From positions 1 through 36,282 of the forward strand of contig NZ_BILX01000070.1 in NCBI RefSeq assembly GCF_004000785.1: a stretch of 36,282 bases of DNA, in the 5' to 3' direction. Both the position numbers and the translations under genes were made by a program. A model generated the notes under the pieces. The model did no database searches, had not been told where the DNA came from, and saw only the letters and a program-made list of their open reading frames with translations. The stretch comes from Paenibacillus ehimensis NBRC 15659. GTDB taxonomy: Bacteria; Bacillota; Bacilli; Paenibacillales; NBRC-103111. Shown here piece by piece: positions 1 through 8,018 of the stretch. The stretch's first letter is position 1. Every line of letters begins with the position of its first letter.

Positions 1-1165
1 CCGATGCGCTCCAGCGCTCCGCTGGAGCGGCTGCGCCCGGCATCCGCGCCCCGGCGGGCTGCGCCGCTGCCGACGCCTGCGCTTGCGGTGCCTGCGGCCG
101 GTACAGCTCCAGCTGCTCCTGCACCACCGCCTCCTGCGGTCGCTTGGCTGCCGGCATGCCCGCGGCCGGGATCAGCCGCTGCTTCCCGAGCGTCTCGCGC
201 ACCTCGCGCTCGACGAGCTGCATCAGCTCCGGTTCCTTGCTGAAGCGCACCTCCAGCTTCGCCGGATGGACGTTGACGTCGATCAGCGTCGGGTCCATTT
301 GCACATGCAGCACCGCAACCGGGAAACGGTTGATCGGCAGCAGCGTATGGTAGCCCTGCAGCAGCGCCTGCACCATCGGATAGTTCCGGATGTAGCGGCC
401 GTTGATCACCGTCGAGATGCCGCCGCGGTTGGCCCGGGTCAGCTCCGGCTTGGCAATGTAGCCGTCGAGCCGGTAGTCCAGCGTTTCCCCCCGGATCGGA
501 AGCATGCTTTTCGCAACGGTCGTGCCGTAAATCGCCGCAATCGCCTGCAGCAAATCGCCGTTGCCGAGCGTTTGCACCAGCGTATGTCCGTTATGCTTCA
601 GCGTAAAAGCGATCCCGGGATGCGCGAGCGCGAGCCGGTAAATATAATCGGTGACGTGTCCGAGCTCCGTTTGGATCGTCTTCATATATTTTAGACGCGC
701 AGGCGTATTGTAAAACAGCTCCCTCACCGCAATGTCGGTCCCCCGGGGGGCCGTCGCTTCCGTCTTCGCGCGGACGGTGCCGCCCTCGATGACAAAACGG
801 CAGCCAAGCCCGCTCGTATCCGGCGCGGTCAGGCACTCCACCTTCGACACGGCGGCGATACTTGGCAGCGCCTCGCCCCGGAACCCGAGCGTGCGGATCG
901 CGAACAAATCCTGCGTGCTCGCAATTTTGCTTGTCGCATGACGGAAGAAAGCCGTCTCGCAATCGTCCGGGTCCATGCCGGAGCCGTTATCGGTCACGCG
1001 GATCAGCTCCAGCCCGCCTTCCTCGATCGCGACGTCGACTCTCGTGCTTCCGGCGTCAATCGCGTTTTCCACCAGTTCCTTAACGACGGAGGACGGACGC
1101 TCGACCACCTCGCCCGCCGCGATCTGGTTCGCAATATGTTCGTCTAAAATGTTTATTTTACCCAT
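1..1165 (-). CDS. mutL: DNA mismatch repair protein MutL (N-terminal part, truncated by window edge)
   Basis: The minus-strand frame is open from an ATG at 1165 to base 1, giving 388 residues of the N-terminal half. The GHKL ATPase motifs are clear: VVKELVENAIDAG around residues 27-39 (catalytic Glu30, Mg-binding Asn34), DNGSGM near 59-64, and GFRGEAL near 94-100. MutL is the ATP-driven matchmaker that couples mismatch-bound MutS to downstream nicking and excision. In Bacilli the missing C-terminal half carries the endonuclease, which cannot be judged here. An AAGGAG ribosome site lies 8 bases before the ATG. It is the last visible gene of the mutS - S41 protease - mutL run, 70 bases after the protease stop. 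The end of the visible part is Ala/Pro/Gln-rich, consistent with the variable MutL linker. Confidence 0.96.
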   Translation of the reverse strand, partial: MGKINILDEHIANQIAAGEVVERPSSVVKELVENAIDAGSTRVDVAIEEGGLELIRVTDNGSGMDPDDCETAFFRHATSKIASTQDLFAIRTLGFRGEALPSIAAVSKVECLTAPDTSGLGCRFVIEGGTVRAKTEATAPRGTDIAVRELFYNTPARLKYMKTIQTELGHVTDYIYRLALAHPGIAFTLKHNGHTLVQTLGNGDLLQAIAAIYGTTVAKSMLPIRGETLDYRLDGYIAKPELTRANRGGISTVINGRYIRNYPMVQALLQGYHTLLPINRFPVAVLHVQMDPTLIDVNVHPAKLEVRFSKEPELMQLVEREVRETLGKQRLIPAAGMPAAKRPQEAVVQEQLELYRPQAPQAQASAAAQPAGARMPGAAAPAERWSAS

Positions 1166-1235
1166 AAACAGGTCTCCTTAAAAGTCCGGTCAAAAGAAGC
1201 GGAATCCGGGGGCTTGAACAAGGCCCGCCCCGAAA

Positions 1236-2684
1236 TCAGTTGGCGCCAAGCGTCAACGTTTTGCCGTCGTCCTTCCAGCTCAGCCCGTTAAAAGCCGCGG
1301 CCGTCTGCGCTACGTTGAGGTAACCCGTGCCGCTCTTGAGCACAAAGTCGGCTGCAGCCGGCGTGTACGAAGTTTGGGCATCCGCCGCTACGAGCTGAAC
1401 CGTTCTTGCGGCTTCGTTCCACTCGACGCTCGCGCCCAGAAGAGCCCCCAGCACACGGGCCGGAACATACGTTTGCCCATTCTCGCGGATGACGTCGAAC
1501 GTGTCCTGCACTTCCGTGCCGTTCACCGTCGCGCTGTGCCGGTCGAGCGTCAAGTCGATCCGGCTGGCCCCTGCGGCCCGTATCGCCGTCAACAGCTGCG
1601 CCATCGCGCCTTCGACCTTTTTGTCCGGTTCAAGGCCGACTTGGTTCACCTTGCGCAGCTTGGGCGTCAAGTACTCCTCGATCGTCACTTTGATCGCGCC
1701 GCCCGATTTCAGCGGAATGACGTTTTGCACGCTTCCTTTGCCGTACGTTTTCGTGCCGATCGCCGTAATTGCGCCGTAATCCTGCAACGCTCCCGTCAGC
1801 ACCTCCGAGGCGCTTGCGCTGTTGCCGTTCACCAGGAAAAAGACCGGAAACGGCTGCGTCGTCCCGTTCGCGAACTCGACCGGCTGGTCGACTCCGTTGC
1901 GGTCCCGCGTATGAATGAGCGTCCCCTGCTTGACGAACAATCGCGCAAGCTGCTGCGCGGTTTCGAGCAGCCCGCCCGGATTGTCGCGAAGATCGACGAT
2001 CAGACTTTGAATGCCTTGCGCTTTAAGCGCGCTCAGCTCCTTGCTGACCAGCTCGTCGGCATCGCTGGAGAAGCTCGCCACTTCGATATAGCCGACGTTC
2101 TGGAACCGCTTGGCGACGACCGTCGGAATCTGCACCTTTTTCCGTTTGACGGTCAGCTCTTTGGTTTGCCCGTCACGCAATACCTGCAGGCGTACCTCCG
2201 TATCGACCGGTCCCAAAATTTTGGCCGTCACTTCGTCGATCTTTTTGCCGGCCGCCGGTTCGTCGCCGACCTTCACGATGATGTCGCCCCGGAGCATCCC
2301 GGCTTCCTTCGCCGGAGAACCGGCGAATACGTCCGCCACGTACACGCCTTCCTCCTCCATGCCTACCCGTACGCCGATGCCGACATATTGATTTTCAACG
2401 GCATCCTCGAACGATTGCAGCTGCTCCGCCGTGAAATATTGCGTATAAGGGTCCCCCAGCGACTCTACCATCGCCCGGATGCCCGTTTCGGAGAGCTTGT
2501 CCGCCTTCGGCCCGCTTACATGATTTTTCTCCAGCGCGTCCAGCACTTCGACAATTCGTTCGGCTGCCGCCGACTTCGCATCTGCGGCAAGCACCGGCGA
2601 AGCGGCAGGAATCAGCAGGGTTAAGGCGAGCATCGTCGAAACGGTTTGCCGGCGCCACTTTGGAAACTTTTTGGAAGTATTCAT
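1236..2684 (-). CDS. Secreted S41 C-terminal processing protease (CtpA/CtpB-like) with C-terminal stalk domain
   Basis: The protein has 482 residues. A signal peptide (basic start, hydrophobic core, cut after VLA-A near residue 33) is followed by a PDZ domain at about 95-185 and an S41 serine protease domain at about 190-365. The Ser-Lys dyad is visible as NGNSASASE (Ser291) and TYGKGS (Lys316), with Gln320 at the supporting position. The spacing matches the CtpB family. The last 110 residues resemble the copper-amine-oxidase N-terminal 'stalk' domain common in Paenibacillus surface proteins (VNGTEV..., TYVPARVLGALLGASVEW). It probably cleaves exported or envelope proteins outside the membrane. 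It lies between mutS (33 bases upstream) and mutL (70 bases downstream) on the same strand and is probably co-transcribed, though a role in DNA repair is not expected. The ATG at 2684 has a GAGG site about 9 bases upstream. Confidence 0.92.
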   Translation of the reverse strand: MNTSKKFPKWRRQTVSTMLALTLLIPAASPVLAADAKSAAAERIVEVLDALEKNHVSGPKADKLSETGIRAMVESLGDPYTQYFTAEQLQSFEDAVENQYVGIGVRVGMEEEGVYVADVFAGSPAKEAGMLRGDIIVKVGDEPAAGKKIDEVTAKILGPVDTEVRLQVLRDGQTKELTVKRKKVQIPTVVAKRFQNVGYIEVASFSSDADELVSKELSALKAQGIQSLIVDLRDNPGGLLETAQQLARLFVKQGTLIHTRDRNGVDQPVEFANGTTQPFPVFFLVNGNSASASEVLTGALQDYGAITAIGTKTYGKGSVQNVIPLKSGGAIKVTIEEYLTPKLRKVNQVGLEPDKKVEGAMAQLLTAIRAAGASRIDLTLDRHSATVNGTEVQDTFDVIRENGQTYVPARVLGALLGASVEWNEAARTVQLVAADAQTSYTPAAADFVLKSGTGYLNVAQTAAAFNGLSWKDDGKTLTLGAN

Positions 2685-2717
2685 CTATAGTTCCTCTTCT
2701 CGAAGTAATGGATAGGA

Positions 2718-5534
2718 TTAATTAGGCAGCTGTTTCTTCAGCTCGTACAAAAAATTCATCGCCGCCATCGGCGTCATGTTCATTAAATCGGCCGAGCGAA
2801 GCTGCTCCAGCACTTTGTCCGCCTTGGCGTCTCGTTTGGACGGCTTTTCCGGCTTCGCCTCGTGGACGGCGAACAAGCTGAGCTGCACGATGTCCCCTAC
2901 TTCAGGCTCCTTCGTTGCCGCGTCCAGCCGCTCCGCTTGAAGCTGCACGGCCGGGCCGACGGCTTCCGCAGCATAACGGACGTTCGCTTGCGCATCCGGC
3001 GCGGAAGCCTCCGCGATCGTCTCCGCTCCATTCGGAGCCGACGTCTCGGGCTGAACGGCATCCTGCCCGTTTGCGTTCCATACCGCCTGTTCTTTCGCGC
3101 TGCCGGCCGCAGGCTGGAGCCGTCCTTGCAGCAGCTCCGTCCGCGCCTCGAACGTGTGCAGCAGTTCATAAGAGCGCTCGATGATGCTGGCGGGCAGACC
3201 GGCGATCTGCGCGCAGTAGATGCCGTAGCTCGTGCTTGCGGCCCCGCGGATCAGACGGCGCAGGAACGTGACCTGCTTGCCGCTCTCCTTGACCGCCATG
3301 CAGTAATTGCGCAGGCCGCCGAGACTTTCCTCCAAATGCGCCAGCTCGTGAAAATGCGTCGAGACGAGCGTTTTGCAGCCGATCTTGTCGTGCAGAAATT
3401 CGATCACCGCCTGCGCGATCGACATGCCTTCCCCGGTCGAGGTGCCCCGGCCCAGCTCGTCGATAATGACCAAGCTTCGCTCCGTCGCCTTTTCGGTCAT
3501 CACTTGAATGTCCATCATCTCGACCATGAACGTACTCTGGCCGCCGATGAGATCGTCCGCCGCCCCGATGCGCGTGAAAATCCGGTCGATCACCGGCACT
3601 TTCGCCCGCTTCGCCGGAACGAAGCAGCCGATCTGCGCCATCAGGCAGATCATCGCCACCTGACGCATGTACGTGCTTTTCCCGGCCATGTTCGGACCGG
3701 TGATCAGCAGCATGTTGCCGTCTTCGCGGGTCAGCTTCGTCTCGTTGGCGATAAACACGCCGTCCTCCAGGACGGCTTCCACAACCGGGTGCCGCCCCTC
3801 CTCGATTTCCAGCTCGTAAAAATCGCCGATTTCAGGGCGGGTAAACCGGTTCGAGGCGCTCACGTGAGCGAGCGACTGGTACACGTCCACCGTCGCGATC
3901 AGCTCGGCCAGCTGCTGCAAACGCGGGATATATGAAGCGATCTGGTCCCGCAGTCCCACGAACAGCTCGTACTCGAGATCGACCATGCTTTCCTGCGCTT
4001 CGAGGATCAACGCTTCCTTCTCTTTCAGCTCCGGCGTCACGAACCGCTCGGCGTTGGCCAGCGTCTGCTTCCGCTCGTACCGGCCTTCTTCGAGCTGGGA
4101 CAAATTGGACTTGGTCACTTCGATATAATAGCCGAACACTTTGTTGAAGCCGATCTTCAGCGATTTGATGCCCGTCCGTTCGCGCTCCTGCTTCTCCAGC
4201 TCGGCGAGCCACTGCTTGCCGTTCGCGCTCGCTTCGCGCAGCTGGTCGAGACGGGCGCTGAGCCCGGTCCGGATCATGCCTCCGTCCCGGATAGAGACGG
4301 GCGGCTCGTCCACGATCGCTTCGGCAATCCACGTCATCAAATCCTGGCACGGGTCGATCCGCGCCGCCAATGCCGCAAGCGTACGGGAACCGCTCGCTTC
4401 GCAATGCTGCTGGAGCGCGGGCACCTGCTGCAGCGACACCTTGAGCGCGACCAGATCGCGCGCGTTGGCGCTGCCGTAGGCGATGCGCGCCGTAAGACGC
4501 TCCAGGTCGTATACTTCCTTGAGCGCCTGCTTCAGCTCGTCGCGCACGATCAGCTGGTTGTACAGCCGGTCCACCGCTTCCAGGCGGTCGTTGATGTGCG
4601 CCGCGTTCATCAGCGGCTTCTCGATCCAGCGGCGCAGCAGCCGCCCGCCCATCGCCGTAACGGTGTTGTCCAGCAGCCAGAGCAGCGTTCCCTTCTTGGA
4701 GCGGTCGCGGACCGTCTCTACCAGTTCCAGATTGCGGCGGGTGAACGGGTCCATCACCATATACTGATTCGGCTCGTACACCCGGATATGCTTGATATGC
4801 GACAACGAGCGCTTTTGCGTTTCCTGCAAGTAGCCCATCAACAGCGCGAGCGTTTCCCGGGCGCCTTCCGGCAAGGATGCCAGCTGCTTCTCCGAGAACA
4901 TTCCTTCCGGCGGCAATCCGCCTCCGGCTGCGGGCTCCCGCGGCGTCATAACCGCAGATTTCAGCCAAGCGGACGAGCTGCCCCGGATTTGCTCCAGCAC
5001 CGCCTCGCTGCCAAGCAGCTCCGATGGGTTATAGGCGTTAAGCTCGTCGAGCAGCAGCTCGAACGAACCCGAAAGCCGCGTCACATAAAGCTCGCCGGTG
5101 GAGATGTCGCAAGCGGCAAAACCGTACCCGCCCCCGGAAAAGACGACCGCGACGATATAGTTGTTCACCGTCTCGCTGAGCGAGCGGGCATCCATCACCG
5201 TCCCCGGCGTCACGATCCGGACAATTTCCCGGCGCACTACGCCTTTCGCTTCCGCAGGGTCCTCGACCTGCTCGCAAATGGCGACCTTGTACCCTTTTTC
5301 AATCAAGCGCGCAATATAATTTTCCGCCGAATGGTAAGGCACCCCGCACATCGGGATGCGCTCTTCCCCGCCGCCGTCGCGTCCGGTCAGCGTAATTTCG
5401 AGCTCCCGCGCGGCCAGAACCGCGTCATCGAAAAACATTTCATAGAAATCGCCCAAACGGAAAAACAAAAAGGCGTCCGGCACCTCCGCCTTTACGGAAA
5501 GATATTGTTCAATCATTGGCGTATATTTGGCCAT
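2718..5534 (-). CDS. mutS: DNA mismatch repair protein MutS
   Basis: The protein has 938 residues and is a full-length MutS. The mismatch-reading Phe-X-Glu motif is F30-Y31-E32 in the N-terminal domain. The Walker A loop TGPNMAGKST lies near residue 610, followed by ABC-type signature and Walker B segments (DELGRGTST) and the STHFHEL motif. MutS binds mismatches as a clamp and recruits MutL. The C-terminal QLSLF at 884-888 looks like a beta-clamp (DnaN) binding peptide. The protein is about 80 residues longer than B. subtilis MutS (about 858, from memory). The extra length lies between the ATPase domain and QLSLF, about residues 795-880, in an Ala/Glu/Gln-rich, probably disordered linker. A GGAGG site sits 7 bases before the ATG. 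The gene is the first of a mutS - protease - mutL run and has its own likely promoter. Confidence 0.97.
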   Translation of the reverse strand: MAKYTPMIEQYLSVKAEVPDAFLFFRLGDFYEMFFDDAVLAARELEITLTGRDGGGEERIPMCGVPYHSAENYIARLIEKGYKVAICEQVEDPAEAKGVVRREIVRIVTPGTVMDARSLSETVNNYIVAVVFSGGGYGFAACDISTGELYVTRLSGSFELLLDELNAYNPSELLGSEAVLEQIRGSSSAWLKSAVMTPREPAAGGGLPPEGMFSEKQLASLPEGARETLALLMGYLQETQKRSLSHIKHIRVYEPNQYMVMDPFTRRNLELVETVRDRSKKGTLLWLLDNTVTAMGGRLLRRWIEKPLMNAAHINDRLEAVDRLYNQLIVRDELKQALKEVYDLERLTARIAYGSANARDLVALKVSLQQVPALQQHCEASGSRTLAALAARIDPCQDLMTWIAEAIVDEPPVSIRDGGMIRTGLSARLDQLREASANGKQWLAELEKQERERTGIKSLKIGFNKVFGYYIEVTKSNLSQLEEGRYERKQTLANAERFVTPELKEKEALILEAQESMVDLEYELFVGLRDQIASYIPRLQQLAELIATVDVYQSLAHVSASNRFTRPEIGDFYELEIEEGRHPVVEAVLEDGVFIANETKLTREDGNMLLITGPNMAGKSTYMRQVAMICLMAQIGCFVPAKRAKVPVIDRIFTRIGAADDLIGGQSTFMVEMMDIQVMTEKATERSLVIIDELGRGTSTGEGMSIAQAVIEFLHDKIGCKTLVSTHFHELAHLEESLGGLRNYCMAVKESGKQVTFLRRLIRGAASTSYGIYCAQIAGLPASIIERSYELLHTFEARTELLQGRLQPAAGSAKEQAVWNANGQDAVQPETSAPNGAETIAEASAPDAQANVRYAAEAVGPAVQLQAERLDAATKEPEVGDIVQLSLFAVHEAKPEKPSKRDAKADKVLEQLRSADLMNMTPMAAMNFLYELKKQLPN

Positions 5535-5690
5535 GCTTCATCCTCCAACTGCCTGCTTGCGTCTTCACGTCCGCTTCGCCGAATCCGGCCCCTGAGCGGA
5601 CCGGCCGGAAAACGGAAGTTACGACATGCCGGTCCCGAGAGGCCGACACGTTTCGCTGCCATATGTATCATGCTATTCTATCATTTCATC

Positions 5691-5699
5691 ATTATAGCA
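5691..5699 (-). promoter_or_regulatory. Probable mutS promoter (extended -10)
   Basis: On the minus strand the sequence TGCTATAAT is an extended -10 element with a consensus TATAAT hexamer, about 150 bases before the mutS start and just after the amidoligase stop at 5725. No good -35 hexamer is seen at the usual spacing, which fits an extended -10 promoter. It suggests mutS can be transcribed independently of the upstream gene. Confidence 0.5.
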
Positions 5700-5724
5700 C
5701 GAATTGCTAGAGAACTCCCATCCT

Positions 5725-7200
5725 CTATCGGAAGGGCGAGATTTTCCATTTGGGCCGGATATCGTCTTGCTCGTTCCATGATTTCATCCGGAGCATCATG
5801 CGCCGAAGCGGCAGCAAGTACCCCTCGTGCCGCCCGTACTCCGGTATTCTCTCCAAATCTCTCCAGAGCGAGGGCAGGAGCAGCCGGATACGCTCCTTGT
5901 CGCCTCGGTAATACGCCTTCACGACCTCCGGGTCGGACAAAGGCCGCTGCTTCAGCGCGCGGTCGCTTCCGGCCACCAGCTTCGCCAGCGCCAGCACGCC
6001 CTTCGTTACCGTAGGCGAGACCATCCAGCTCGGCAGCACGCGGTATTCGAAGCCGCCGTGCTTCTGACGGCGAAAGTCGCCGAGAAATCCGTACCGCGGC
6101 TTGCGCGCTCCCGTCGTCTCCCCTTCGAGCAGTGTCAGCGGCAGCGCCACATAGTTGTCCAAAGCGCGCAGGAGCCGGCTGCTCAGCTCCACGCCGCTGA
6201 AGTGAATATGGCCGCCCAGCGGAAAACCGCGGACCGGCATGCCGCCCGCCACCCAGATCAATTCGGTATCAGAGATGCGTTTGGCCGCAAGCTGCATCGT
6301 CCGGTGCAAATGAATGACCAGCTCGCGCACATCCGTGCTCGGCTGCGGACGCAGCTCGGCGAGCGCGAATATTTTTCTTCGGCCGGGCAGGACGATCGAA
6401 TCGCAGCCGAACGGCCCGTCCTTCTCCGCGAACCGGGAGGCGAAAGCCACCTTCCCCTGCCGGTTAAGCAGCAGAAACTCCGGGTCCGCGCCCAGCATCA
6501 CATCCCCGCGTTTCGCAGCCTTCTCTTCTTCGGGCATCTCGCCGTATCGGTTCATTGCTTCCGCGAACAATTCGGCCAGCCGCGGAGTCAAGAGCGGCAC
6601 CGCCTCCACGCCTCGCACCGCGAGGCTGCCGTCCGTCCTGACCCCGATCCGTACGACGCCGTAATCGAGCCCGAGCGCATAGATCGCTTTTACCGCTTCA
6701 CGCATCGCTCTGGCGCCGTAATAGCTCGGCTGCTCCCGCCCGATTTCCGTATAATCGGCTTCCTCCCCTTTGCATGCCGCAAGACTTTCTCCTGCTTGAC
6801 TCCCGTAAAACACGGTCTGCGTCTTATGGAATAGGGAGAGCGCCTGCAGATGAAACACCGGTACGACGAACCGGTGCGACCAGCGGTTGTCTTGACGGCG
6901 CATGCCGCTGCCTGCACGTCCCGCTTGTCTATCGCCGCCGGCCTCTTGCTTCTCCAGGGGGCAATCGATCCCGTGCAGCTCCAACAACTCCGCCGCGCGG
7001 CGCTCGTTCGCCGCCAGCAGCATGCTTTTCACCGGCTGCAGCACTTCCCTGTCTCCGCGGTCCGGATGATAGGTGCCCCAATGAATCGTAACGACCGGCC
7101 CTTCGCCTCCTTCCGGCGCTTTCGTTCCGTGCGGAATGCGAAGCCGCTCCAGCAGCAGACCGAGCGTCGGCTCGCCGGAGTGCAGCAAAAATGCGCGCAT
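5725..7200 (-). CDS. Putative amidoligase (phiEco32-like COOH-NH2 ligase type 2 family)
   Basis: The protein has 491 residues and no signal peptide or membrane segment. The C-terminal half, from GADPEFLLL at residues 237-245 through ELRPQPS and GGHIHFSG, fits the COOH-NH2 ligase type-2 family. These glutamine-synthetase-fold enzymes are predicted to form amide bonds between a carboxylate and an amine using ATP. The first 200 residues are different. A WGTYHPD stretch, an ANERRAAELLELHGIDCP segment and a closing VVRIGVRTDG strand recall the edges of an ATP-grasp ligase, so the protein may join two ligase-like modules. That part is my inference. The gene lies alone between the cotE terminator and mutS, and a GGGAGG site is 8 bases before the ATG. 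The substrate is unknown. Peptide, cell-wall or spore-coat modification are possibilities suggested only by location. Confidence 0.75.
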   Translation of the reverse strand: MRAFLLHSGEPTLGLLLERLRIPHGTKAPEGGEGPVVTIHWGTYHPDRGDREVLQPVKSMLLAANERRAAELLELHGIDCPLEKQEAGGDRQAGRAGSGMRRQDNRWSHRFVVPVFHLQALSLFHKTQTVFYGSQAGESLAACKGEEADYTEIGREQPSYYGARAMREAVKAIYALGLDYGVVRIGVRTDGSLAVRGVEAVPLLTPRLAELFAEAMNRYGEMPEEEKAAKRGDVMLGADPEFLLLNRQGKVAFASRFAEKDGPFGCDSIVLPGRRKIFALAELRPQPSTDVRELVIHLHRTMQLAAKRISDTELIWVAGGMPVRGFPLGGHIHFSGVELSSRLLRALDNYVALPLTLLEGETTGARKPRYGFLGDFRRQKHGGFEYRVLPSWMVSPTVTKGVLALAKLVAGSDRALKQRPLSDPEVVKAYYRGDKERIRLLLPSLWRDLERIPEYGRHEGYLLPLRRMMLRMKSWNEQDDIRPKWKISPFR

Positions 7201-7284
7201 GTCTGATTCCTCCCTTCAAAGTTTAAGCGCCATCCCTGGCTTATGTCGCCCGTTCTTGGGGCGAAAATAATTGGGTTCAATCAA

Positions 7285-7308
7285 CAAAAAAGAGGGCAAA
7301 CGCCCTCT
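7285..7308 (-). terminator. Rho-independent terminator of cotE
   Basis: On the minus strand AGAGGGC - GTTT - GCCCTCT forms a perfect 7-bp stem with a 4-base loop, followed by a run of T. It begins about 37 bases after the cotE stop. Confidence 0.9.
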
Positions 7309-7344
7309 CCAACCTGCAACCGTTCGGCATATATTAACAACAAA

Positions 7345-7911
7345 TCAGTTCAATTCCTCATCAAGCAGATCGGGATCGAGATCCTCAAAATCGCCGTCGT
7401 CCACGCCGCCGAAGTCCACATGCTTGTCGTCATATTCGTCGCAGCCGTTCGGGCACACAACGACGCACACCTTCGTTTCGGCGAACATTTCTACCTTGAA
7501 CTCCCGCTCGACGCGGATCAACACGTTATCTCCGTGCGAGGAGATGCTGGCTTCCACGCAGTTCGGTTCTTGCGTTGCGACCGCCGCCACTTCGGCCGTC
7601 GACGGTTTATGGTTCTTATCGAGGTAGTGGAGCGGCACCACTTCCACATAAGAAACGGTTTCTTTGGCGACATCCGTTTTGGTGTTCCGGTCGTACGAAT
7701 ACCAAATGTTGATGTCGTAAGTACCTATCACTTCCACATTTTCCCCCGACTTAACCGCATCGTATTGGTTGTTGATAATCCAAGCACCCAGAATACTGGT
7801 CGGAGCGTGAGGCGGAGTGACCGTGTTAGTTACTTGCGAAAATTTGCGTCCTTTGCCACAGACAGCCTTCGTATAGATCTCTCTGCACTGCAAATCTTTA
7901 TCTAATGACAT
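7345..7911 (-). CDS. cotE: Outer spore coat morphogenetic protein CotE
   Basis: The product is 188 residues from the ATG at 7911. It matches CotE from memory of the B. subtilis protein: an early REIYTKAVCGKGRKFSQ segment, SILGAWIINNQYDA, YDINIWYSYD.NTKT, a QEPNCVEA segment, then VEREFKVEM and ETKVCVVV. CotE is a cytosolic mother-cell protein that assembles around the forespore and organises the outer coat. The C-terminal 30 residues are strongly acidic (repeated Asp/Glu), as expected for the family. An ATG 30 bases further upstream is possible, but 7911 has a GGAGGAGG site 8 bases away and agrees with the family start. The order cotE - mutS - mutL is conserved in Bacilli, here with two extra genes inserted. 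Transcription appears monocistronic. Confidence 0.95.
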   Translation of the reverse strand: MSLDKDLQCREIYTKAVCGKGRKFSQVTNTVTPPHAPTSILGAWIINNQYDAVKSGENVEVIGTYDINIWYSYDRNTKTDVAKETVSYVEVVPLHYLDKNHKPSTAEVAAVATQEPNCVEASISSHGDNVLIRVEREFKVEMFAETKVCVVVCPNGCDEYDDKHVDFGGVDDGDFEDLDPDLLDEELN

Positions 7912-7945
7912 CCTTCTAACCTCCTCCATACAATCATTCATTACA

Positions 7946-7953
7946 TTTGTATG
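7946..7953 (-). promoter_or_regulatory. Possible sporulation (sigma-E-type) -10 element of cotE
   Basis: The minus-strand octamer CATACAAA differs at one position from the sigma-E -10 consensus CATACAnT and sits 35 bases before the CotE start. A matching -35 is not convincing. In B. subtilis cotE is transcribed by sigma-E and then sigma-K, so the position is sensible but unproven. Confidence 0.35.
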
Positions 7954-8018
7954 CAGGACATTCGTCTAGTGTGATAACTTTTTTATCATATTTTACGTTT
8001 GTCGGAAGGTTAACAGAA

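Noticed and set aside
591..962. Minus-strand 123-residue open frame
   Set aside because: It is a shadow of mutL in another frame. The real mutL frame runs unbroken to the window edge with all ATPase motifs.
1374..2624. Plus-strand 416-residue open frame opposite the S41 protease gene
   Set aside because: Antisense to a gene with clear catalytic motifs. The translation has no recognisable domain.
3832..4968. Long 378-residue minus-strand frame inside mutS
   Set aside because: High-GC shadow frame with Arg/Ala/Gly-rich low-complexity translation, overlapping the well-supported mutS gene.
4404..6014. Plus-strand 536-residue open frame across mutS and the amidoligase gene
   Set aside because: Antisense shadow in GC-rich DNA with Arg/His-rich translation and no family motif or good ribosome site.
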